A model generated the notes under the pieces. That model saw nothing but the letters and a program-made list of their open reading frames with translations. It made no database searches and had not been told where the DNA came from. 17,396 nucleotides of DNA from Regnicoccus frigidus (GTDB lineage Bacteria; Cyanobacteriota; Cyanobacteriia; PCC-6307; Cyanobiaceae), in NCBI GenBank assembly GCA_025194985.1, contig JAOANE010000006.1:1-17396 (forward strand), in the 5' to 3' direction. Position 1 is the first letter of the stretch. Every line of letters begins with the position of its first letter. The position numbers were made by a program, and so were the translations under genes. This document shows, in pieces, positions 13,594 through 17,396 of this stretch.

Positions 13594-14566
13594 GCTGTTT
13601 GCTGACCTGTTCGACGACCTGATCGGCCAGGCCCAGGCCATCAGCCTGCTGCAGGCCACCCTGGCCCAGGGGCGGCTGGCCACGGCCTATCTGTTTGTAG
13701 GCCCCGACGGGGTGGGGCGGCGGCTCGCCGCCCGGCGCTTCCTTGAGGGCCTGCTGGCGGGCCCGGACGGTTCGGTCCGGCTGCGGCGCCGGCTCCTGGA
13801 GGGGAACCACCCCGACCTGCTCTGGCTGGAGCCCACGTACCAGCACCAGGGCCAGCTGGTGCCGGCCTCCCAGGCGGCTGAGCAGGGCCTCTCCAAGCGG
13901 GGCCTGCCCCAGCTGCGGCTTGAGCAGGTGCGTGAGATCAGCCGCTTTCTCTCCCGCCGGCCGCTGGAATCGAGCCGCTGTCTGGTGGTGATCGAAGCGG
14001 TCGAGGCGATGGCGGAGGGGGCGGCCAACGCCCTGCTCAAGACCCTCGAAGAGCCCGGAGAGGGGGTGCTGATCCTGCTCAGCTCGGCGCCGGAGCGCCT
14101 GCTCGCCACCATCCGCTCCCGCTGCCAGCAGATCCCCTTCGCCCGGCTCGATGCCACGGCGATGGCCCGGGTGCTGGATCGGCTTGACCCGGCTCAGAGC
14201 TCCCAGCCGGATCCCGATCCGCCGGCGCTGCTGGATCTGGCCGCCGGCTCTCCCGGGGCCCTGCTGCACCATCGCGAGCAGTGGCGAGCACTTCCCAAGG
14301 GGCTGGCCGGTCGGCTGCTGGAGGGATCCCCGGCTCCGATCGAGGCCCTCGCCCTGGCCCGCGACCTCTGCGAGGCCCTGGACCTCGACCAGCAGCTCTG
14401 GCTGCTGAACTGGTGGCAGTGGCAGCGCTGGCAGCGTGACCACCGGGCCTCGGATCAGAGGCGCATCGAGCGCCTGCGGGGTCAGCTCAGGGGTTTTGTT
14501 CAGCCCCGCCTGGCCTGGGAGGTGGCCTTGCTGGAGCTCATGGCGCAGGAGGGCCAGCCTGGCTGA
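13586..14566 (+). CDS. holB: DNA polymerase III delta' subunit (clamp-loader)
   Basis: 326 residues. The delta' subunit is part of the clamp loader that opens the beta clamp onto primed DNA. The start MAELFADLFDDLIGQAQAIS, the segment HPDLLWLEPTY (75-85), IRLEQ-like RLEQVREISRFLSRRPLESS (111-130), ANALLKTLEEPGEG (147-160) and the SRC motif (178-180) in IRSRCQQIPF are typical. The nucleotide loop reads GPDGVGRR (39-46), without the lysine of a working P-loop, as expected for a subunit that does not hydrolyse ATP. The four-cysteine zinc module of many bacterial delta'/gamma proteins is absent. The ATG at 13586 overlaps the end of tmk by eight bases. Its 3' end overlaps that of rpaA on the other strand by 29 bases. 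Confidence 0.93.
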   Translation: MAELFADLFDDLIGQAQAISLLQATLAQGRLATAYLFVGPDGVGRRLAARRFLEGLLAGPDGSVRLRRRLLEGNHPDLLWLEPTYQHQGQLVPASQAAEQGLSKRGLPQLRLEQVREISRFLSRRPLESSRCLVVIEAVEAMAEGAANALLKTLEEPGEGVLILLSSAPERLLATIRSRCQQIPFARLDATAMARVLDRLDPAQSSQPDPDPPALLDLAAGSPGALLHHREQWRALPKGLAGRLLEGSPAPIEALALARDLCEALDLDQQLWLLNWWQWQRWQRDHRASDQRRIERLRGQLRGFVQPRLAWEVALLELMAQEGQPG

Positions 14567-15293
14567 TCGGCAGCTCCAGGCAGTAGCCAGCCCCGTACAC
14601 CGTCTTGATGTAGAGGGGTTTGCGCGCATCAGGCTCCAGCTTGGTGCGCAGGTGGCGCACATGCACCCGGATGGTTTCGATGTCGTCGTCCGGTTCGTAG
14701 CCCCAGACCTCCTTGAGGATCAGCGATGGGGCCACGGTCTGACCATGGCGTTGCATCAGACAGTGCAACAGCTCGAATTCCAGGTGGGTGAGGCGCACGG
14801 CTTTGTCGAACCAGATCGCCTCGAATCGCTCCGGCACCAGGGTGAGGGGGCCGAAGCTGAGGATCTCGCTTTTCTCGCAGGGCAGTTGGGCCCGGTCACT
14901 GCGGCGCAGCAGGGCTTTGACCCGAGCCAGCAGTTCTTCGAGGTCGAAGGGTTTGGTCAGGTAGTCATCGGCGCCTGAGTTGAAACCGCTCACCTTGTCC
15001 TTTGTGCCTCCCAGGGCGGTCATCATCAGGATCGGCGTCCGGGCGCTGCGGCCGTCCCGCCTCAGTCGTTGGCAGACAGTCAGACCATCCACCTTGGGAA
15101 GCATCAGGTCGAGCAGGATCAGGTCGGGATTGGTCTGCATCGCCAAGGCCTGCCCCTTGATGCCGTCTTCGGCGCATTCCACGCGGAAACCCCTGTGTTC
15201 CAGGTGCCCCGCCACCAGTTCCCGCATGTCCTTGTCGTCCTCGATCAGCAGGATGCAGGGTTGGGCGGATGGGGGCCTGGGAGTTGGCTGCAT
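14538..15293 (-). CDS. rpaA: OmpR-family response regulator RpaA (circadian output regulator)
   Basis: 251 residues from an ATG. The receiver domain (about 13-128) has E18/D19/D20, the phospho-acceptor Asp62 in LLDLMLPKVDG, Met91-Thr92, and Lys114 in DDYLTKPF. The winged-helix output domain (about 145-243) contains ERFEAIWFDKAVRLTHLEFE, LKEVWGYEPDDDIETIRVHV and YIKTVYGAGYCLELP; these closely match RpaA as I know it. RpaA is phosphorylated by SasA and dephosphorylated by CikA where present, and drives dusk-class circadian genes. It is distinct from RpaB, also in this window. It is preceded by a 325-bp gap containing a tandem repeat, and its 3' end overlaps holB by 29 bases, antisense. Confidence 0.92.
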   Translation of the reverse strand: MQPTPRPPSAQPCILLIEDDKDMRELVAGHLEHRGFRVECAEDGIKGQALAMQTNPDLILLDLMLPKVDGLTVCQRLRRDGRSARTPILMMTALGGTKDKVSGFNSGADDYLTKPFDLEELLARVKALLRRSDRAQLPCEKSEILSFGPLTLVPERFEAIWFDKAVRLTHLEFELLHCLMQRHGQTVAPSLILKEVWGYEPDDDIETIRVHVRHLRTKLEPDARKPLYIKTVYGAGYCLELPISQAGPPAP

Positions 15294-15341
15294 GGAACGG
15301 CTACAGATCCGGTATCGAACGAAGGGGGGAGACTTTCACTG

Positions 15342-15383
15342 CTGCAAGCAGAAGCGGGATTTCTGCAAGCAGAAGGCGGATTC
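15342..15383. repeat. two-copy 21-bp tandem repeat upstream of rpaA
   Basis: Two adjacent units beginning CTGCAAGCAGAAG (15342-15362 and 15363-15383) match at 18 of 21 positions. Each unit starts with the small palindrome CTGC-AA-GCAG. The pair lies 49-90 bases upstream of the rpaA ATG and is flanked by TTTCACT at 15334-15340 and 15384-15390. Two units spaced 21 bp apart, close to two helical turns, are what a paired operator would look like. No known regulator motif is recognised. Confidence 0.75.
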
Positions 15384-15580
15384 TTTCACTCAAGTCGAAC
15401 CAGGATTCGTTGATTGGCCTCGTTCAGCGAGCACCTTGCCAGCTCCGAATCAAAACCAAACCAGCATCCAAGCCAGTGCTGGCGTTGGCCATGGAGCAAC
15501 AAGCGCCAAGCCGCTCTTGCCAAGCAACGCCAACCATCTTCAGCTTCTCTTTCGATTGGCGGGCTGTCAAGCCCCCAAAT

Positions 15581-15609
15581 AGAAAAAAACGAGCCTCAGA
15601 GCTGAGGCT
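15581..15609 (-). terminator. rho-independent terminator after tRNA-Asn
   Basis: On the minus strand, AGCCTCA and TGAGGCT form a stem closed by a four-base loop (15592-15609), followed after TCG by seven consecutive T (15583-15589). It starts about 10 bases beyond the mature 3' end of tRNA-Asn, so it most likely ends that transcript and shields the rpaA promoter region from read-through. Confidence 0.85.
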
Positions 15610-15618
15610 TGAACAAAA

Positions 15619-15690
15619 CTCCCCGGGCGGGATTCGAACCTGCGACCAATCGGTTAACAGCCGACCGCTCTACCACTGAGCTACCGAGGA
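15619..15690 (-). tRNA. trnN: tRNA-Asn (anticodon GTT)
   Basis: 72 bases fold into a cloverleaf on the minus strand. The acceptor stem TCCTCGG pairs with CCGGGGA (one T-G wobble). The D arm is GCTC/GAGC, and the anticodon arm GGTCGG-CTGTTAA-CCGAT places GTT at 15656-15658 of the plus strand. The T loop is TTCGAAT and the discriminator is G73, as expected for tRNA-Asn. CCA is not encoded: the bases after G73 are TTT. One T-stem pair is A-C (plus-strand positions 15641 and 15629) rather than Watson-Crick. The gene lies 16 bases downstream of the ABC ATPase on the same strand and is followed by a terminator. Confidence 0.96.
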
Positions 15691-15706
15691 TTGTGGCTTG
15701 GAGAAC

Positions 15707-16402
15707 CTACCGCTCAGCACGGCCGCCCGGCAAGGGGGTGAGGGTCTTCTCCAGTTGCTGTCGCAGCGTCACGCCCTGCTGCCAGGGCCCCGGACGGCCC
15801 TGGTCCATCAAGGCGGCGCCGTCGCAGCCGTCGAGTTCTTCGAGCCGATGGGTGATCCAGAGCGCGGTCAGGCTGGCCGGGGCCTGGTTGCACAGGCGGC
15901 GAATCAGCTTCAGCACCTCCTGCTGGCTGGTGGGGTCGAGCAGGGCGGTGGGTTCATCCATCAGCAACAGCCTGGCTTCACTGGCGAGGGCGCCGGCGAT
16001 GGCCAGACGCTGCTTCTGGCCGCCGCTGAGGGTGTGGATCGGCCGCTGCTCGAACCCTGCCAGACCCACCTGGGCCAGGGCGGCGGCCAAGCGGGTCTGC
16101 CGTTGGTGTTGATCGAGGCCTTCGGGCAGCGAGAGCTGCAGGTCGGTGGCACAACTCGGCAACAGCAGTTGGTGATCGGGGTTCTGGAACACCAAGGCCG
16201 CCTTGACGGGGCAATGGATGTGGCCGTGACCCGGCTCCAGCAGCCCGGCGATCAGCCGCAGCAGGGTGCTCTTGCCACTGCCGTTGCCGCCCACCAGCAT
16301 CCACAGCCCAGGGCGGGGCAGCTCCAGGTTGCAATTCTGTAGGGCGCGGCTGCCGCCGGGCCAGGTGAAGTCCAGCTTCTCCACCCGCAGCGGGCTCGCC
16401 AA
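15707..16402 (-). CDS. ABC transporter ATP-binding protein (EcfA/CbiO-like)
   Basis: 231 residues forming one ATP-binding subunit. Walker A is GGNGSGKST (38-46), the Q-loop lies in VFQNPDHQLLLP (Gln73), the signature is LSGGQKQR (125-132), Walker B is LLLMDEPT (145-152) and the switch His is His185. The FQNPDHQ form of the Q-loop resembles the ATPases of energy-coupling-factor transporters (cobalt, biotin and similar) and the plant plastid ABCI11 group. No membrane component is encoded nearby, so the substrate is unknown. TTG at 16402 is chosen as start because GGGAG lies six bases before it and the UPF0367 stop ends two bases upstream; a GTG at 16384 is the alternative. It is probably cotranscribed with the UPF0367 gene and perhaps the downstream tRNA. 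Confidence 0.88.
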   Translation of the reverse strand: MASPLRVEKLDFTWPGGSRALQNCNLELPRPGLWMLVGGNGSGKSTLLRLIAGLLEPGHGHIHCPVKAALVFQNPDHQLLLPSCATDLQLSLPEGLDQHQRQTRLAAALAQVGLAGFEQRPIHTLSGGQKQRLAIAGALASEARLLLMDEPTALLDPTSQQEVLKLIRRLCNQAPASLTALWITHRLEELDGCDGAALMDQGRPGPWQQGVTLRQQLEKTLTPLPGGRAER

Positions 16403-16404
16403 GG

Positions 16405-16671
16405 TCAGCTCCCGAAGGAGAAGCCTGGACGCTTGCTGCCCACACCTCCGGTGGCGGATTTCTCATACAGCTGCACGGCCACCAGTTCGCTGCTCAAAAG
16501 GCTGATCTGTTTCTCCTCGGCTTTTTCGCAGGAGAGCTCCAGCACCTTGGGCTGGCCGCTCTCCAGGGCTGCCTTGATCTCGCCATAGAGGGTCTGGGCG
16601 TCAGCCAGTTCCTTGCGCTGCACAGAGATCGGCATGGGACTGAGTTTGAGAGAAAGCTCGACGACGTACAC
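16405..16671 (-). CDS. UPF0367 family protein (cyanobacterial, unknown function)
   Basis: 88 residues beginning at GTG: VYVVELSLKLSPMPISVQRK. The SLK-x-SPMP-x-SVQRK block, the ELSCEK segment, LLSSELVAVQLYEK and the KRPGFSF ending match the UPF0367 family, conserved across cyanobacteria with no established function. The open frame extends another 26 codons to an ATG at 16749, but family members begin at this position, so I chose the GTG. There is no signal peptide or membrane segment, and the protein looks small and soluble. It is followed two bases later by the ABC ATPase start and diverges from psbD over about 196 bp. Confidence 0.88.
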   Translation of the reverse strand: MYVVELSLKLSPMPISVQRKELADAQTLYGEIKAALESGQPKVLELSCEKAEEKQISLLSSELVAVQLYEKSATGGVGSKRPGFSFGS

Positions 16672-16841
16672 GGGAAAGAAGGAAAGGCCGGAAGCCACTC
16701 TGGCGAATGGCAGGGCGCCGCGCTTTTCGTCGTGGTCCCCGGGGCTCACCTGTTGGTCTCTGGCCCCTAGGTGTCCTTACTCATCTGGCGAAATCAGCGC
16801 TCTCTCAGCCGCAGTAGCCTCCCAACGTCCCGTACAGTGGG

Positions 16842-16859
16842 TTTGTAAAGCTTCGTAAA
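16842..16859 (-). promoter_or_regulatory. HLR1-like site (candidate RpaB binding site) at psbD
   Basis: Read on the minus strand the site is TTTACGAA-GC-TTTACAAA: two near-identical octamers separated by two bases. This fits the HLR1 consensus, (G/T)TTACA(T/A)(T/A)-NN-(G/T)TTACA(T/A)(T/A), except for one base in the first half (TTACG). HLR1 is bound by RpaB at high-light-induced genes, including photosystem genes. The site ends eight bases before the psbD ATG, so it lies in the leader or around the transcription start, a position expected to repress under low light. A possible -10 (TACAGT) is at 16833-16838, without a good -35. Confidence 0.72.
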
Positions 16860-16867
16860 GAGAATCC

Positions 16868-17396
16868 ATGACGATTGCTCTAGGGCGCGCGCCAGCAGCC
16901 AGGGGATGGTTTGACGTCCTCGATGACTGGCTCAAGCGCGACCGTTTCGTTTTTGTGGGCTGGTCCGGCCTGCTGTTGTTCCCCACGGCCTACCTGGCCC
17001 TGGGCGGCTGGCTGACTGGCACCACCTTCGCGACCTCGTGGTACACCCACGGGATCGCTAGCAGCTACCTGGAAGGCTGCAACTTCCTCACCGCAGCGGT
17101 GAGCACCCCGGCTGATGCGATGGGCCACAGCCTGTTGCTGCTCTGGGGCCCGGAAGCCCAGGGTGATTTTGTGCGCTGGGTGCAGCTGGGCGGCCTCTGG
17201 CCATTCGTGGCGTTGCACGGCGCCTTCTCACTGATCGGCTTCATGCTGCGTCAGTTCGAGATTGCCCGTCTGGTGGGCATCCGCCCCTACAACGCGATTG
17301 CCTTCTCCGGCCCGATCGCGGTGTTCGTGAGCGTCTTCCTGATCTACCCACTGGGTCAGAGCAGCTGGTTCTTCGCGCCGAGCTTCGGTGTGGCGG
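16868..17396 (+). CDS. psbD: photosystem II reaction-centre protein D2 (partial, cut by window edge)
   Basis: The first 176 codons are present, beginning MTIALGRAPAARGWFDVLDD and matching cyanobacterial D2 throughout. D2 pairs with D1 in the photosystem II core in the thylakoid membrane and binds chlorophyll, pheophytin and plastoquinone QA. Key residues fall at standard numbers: His117 (peripheral chlorophyll ligand) in VALHGAF, Gln129 in MLRQF, and Tyr160 (the redox-active TyrD) in VFLIYPLGQ. The remaining helices and the iron/QA ligands are beyond the window. The ATG at 16868 is fixed by the family start; AAAGAG five bases upstream could serve as ribosome binding site and overlaps the HLR1-like element. 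Whether this is the psbD-psbC copy or a solitary psbD2 cannot be told from here. Confidence 0.98.
   Translation, partial: MTIALGRAPAARGWFDVLDDWLKRDRFVFVGWSGLLLFPTAYLALGGWLTGTTFATSWYTHGIASSYLEGCNFLTAAVSTPADAMGHSLLLLWGPEAQGDFVRWVQLGGLWPFVALHGAFSLIGFMLRQFEIARLVGIRPYNAIAFSGPIAVFVSVFLIYPLGQSSWFFAPSFGVA

Larger units (their letters stand above)
15294..15618. other. 325-bp intergenic region upstream of rpaA
   Basis: No protein-coding gene is supported here; open frames on the plus strand lack any recognisable family and look like background. The part nearest rpaA (15334-15390) holds a 21-bp tandem repeat bracketed by two TTTCACT copies and is the likely regulatory zone. The far end (15581-15609) holds the terminator of the tRNA-Asn transcript. 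A further short inverted repeat, GGGCT/AGCCC (15561-15574), contains a perfect TTGACA hexamer on the minus strand (15565-15570). No good -10 box lies 17 bases after it, so I do not call it a promoter. The sequence between about 15400 and 15560 is somewhat less G+C rich than the genes and shows no clear signal. Confidence 0.6.

Noticed and set aside
15565..15570. Perfect TTGACA on the minus strand as an rpaA -35 box
   Set aside because: No acceptable -10 hexamer at 16-18 bases, it lies about 270 bases from the rpaA ATG, and it sits within a small inverted repeat.
15414..15605. Possible small plus-strand gene in the gap upstream of rpaA
   Set aside because: TTG start, no ribosome binding site, no recognisable sequence, and it runs through the terminator hairpin of the opposite strand.
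1..17396. Mobile element, CRISPR array or defence system
   Set aside because: No transposase, integrase, cas gene, regularly spaced direct repeats or att-like duplication was seen, including around tRNA-Asn, a frequent integration target.

Overview
The window is ordinary chromosomal core sequence from a G+C-rich picocyanobacterium, most likely of the Cyanobium/Synechococcus type. The evidence is a set of cyanobacterial marker genes: psbD, ycf3, ycf34, the response regulators rpaA and rpaB, the copper ATPase ctaA and a UPF0367 gene. Genes are very tightly packed, with many overlaps of a few bases. I see no insertion sequence, prophage, CRISPR array or other mobile element.

Layout. Positions 1-1977 (minus strand) hold the start of an alpha/beta hydrolase, an RRM RNA-binding protein and a CCA-adding tRNA nucleotidyltransferase. 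Positions 2066-3581 (plus) hold a chain of ycf34, tsaB and a DUF218/YdcF-like membrane-anchored protein. Positions 3496-8302 (minus) hold rpaB, plsX, fabH, fabD and plsC, transcribed in that order; this is a redox/light response regulator leading directly into fatty-acid initiation and phospholipid synthesis. radA (plus) diverges from rpaB and converges on ycf3 (minus). Positions 10425-14566 (plus) form a block of overlapping genes: ctaA, tmk and holB. rpaA (minus) converges on holB with overlapping 3' ends. Further right, still on the minus strand, lie a UPF0367 gene, an ABC ATPase, tRNA-Asn(GTT) and a rho-independent terminator. psbD (plus) diverges from UPF0367 and runs off the right edge.

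How the genes relate. RpaA and RpaB are the two OmpR-type regulators that couple circadian and redox/light signals to transcription in cyanobacteria, and both are encoded here. A good match to the HLR1 element bound by RpaB sits directly upstream of psbD in the same window. CtaA (copper import), Ycf3 (photosystem I assembly), Ycf34 (an Fe-S protein linked to photosynthesis) and PsbD (photosystem II core) make this a photosynthesis-supporting neighbourhood. PlsX, FabH, FabD and PlsC supply membrane lipids. TsaB, Cca and tRNA-Asn belong to tRNA maturation; the tRNA gene does not encode its CCA end, so it needs the nucleotidyltransferase.

I found no convincing new multi-gene system. The points most worth checking are the HLR1 element at psbD, a 21-bp tandem repeat upstream of rpaA, a mismatch in the T-stem of tRNA-Asn, and several unusual gene overlaps. 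Many genes appear to start at GTG or TTG, so several start sites are tentative.
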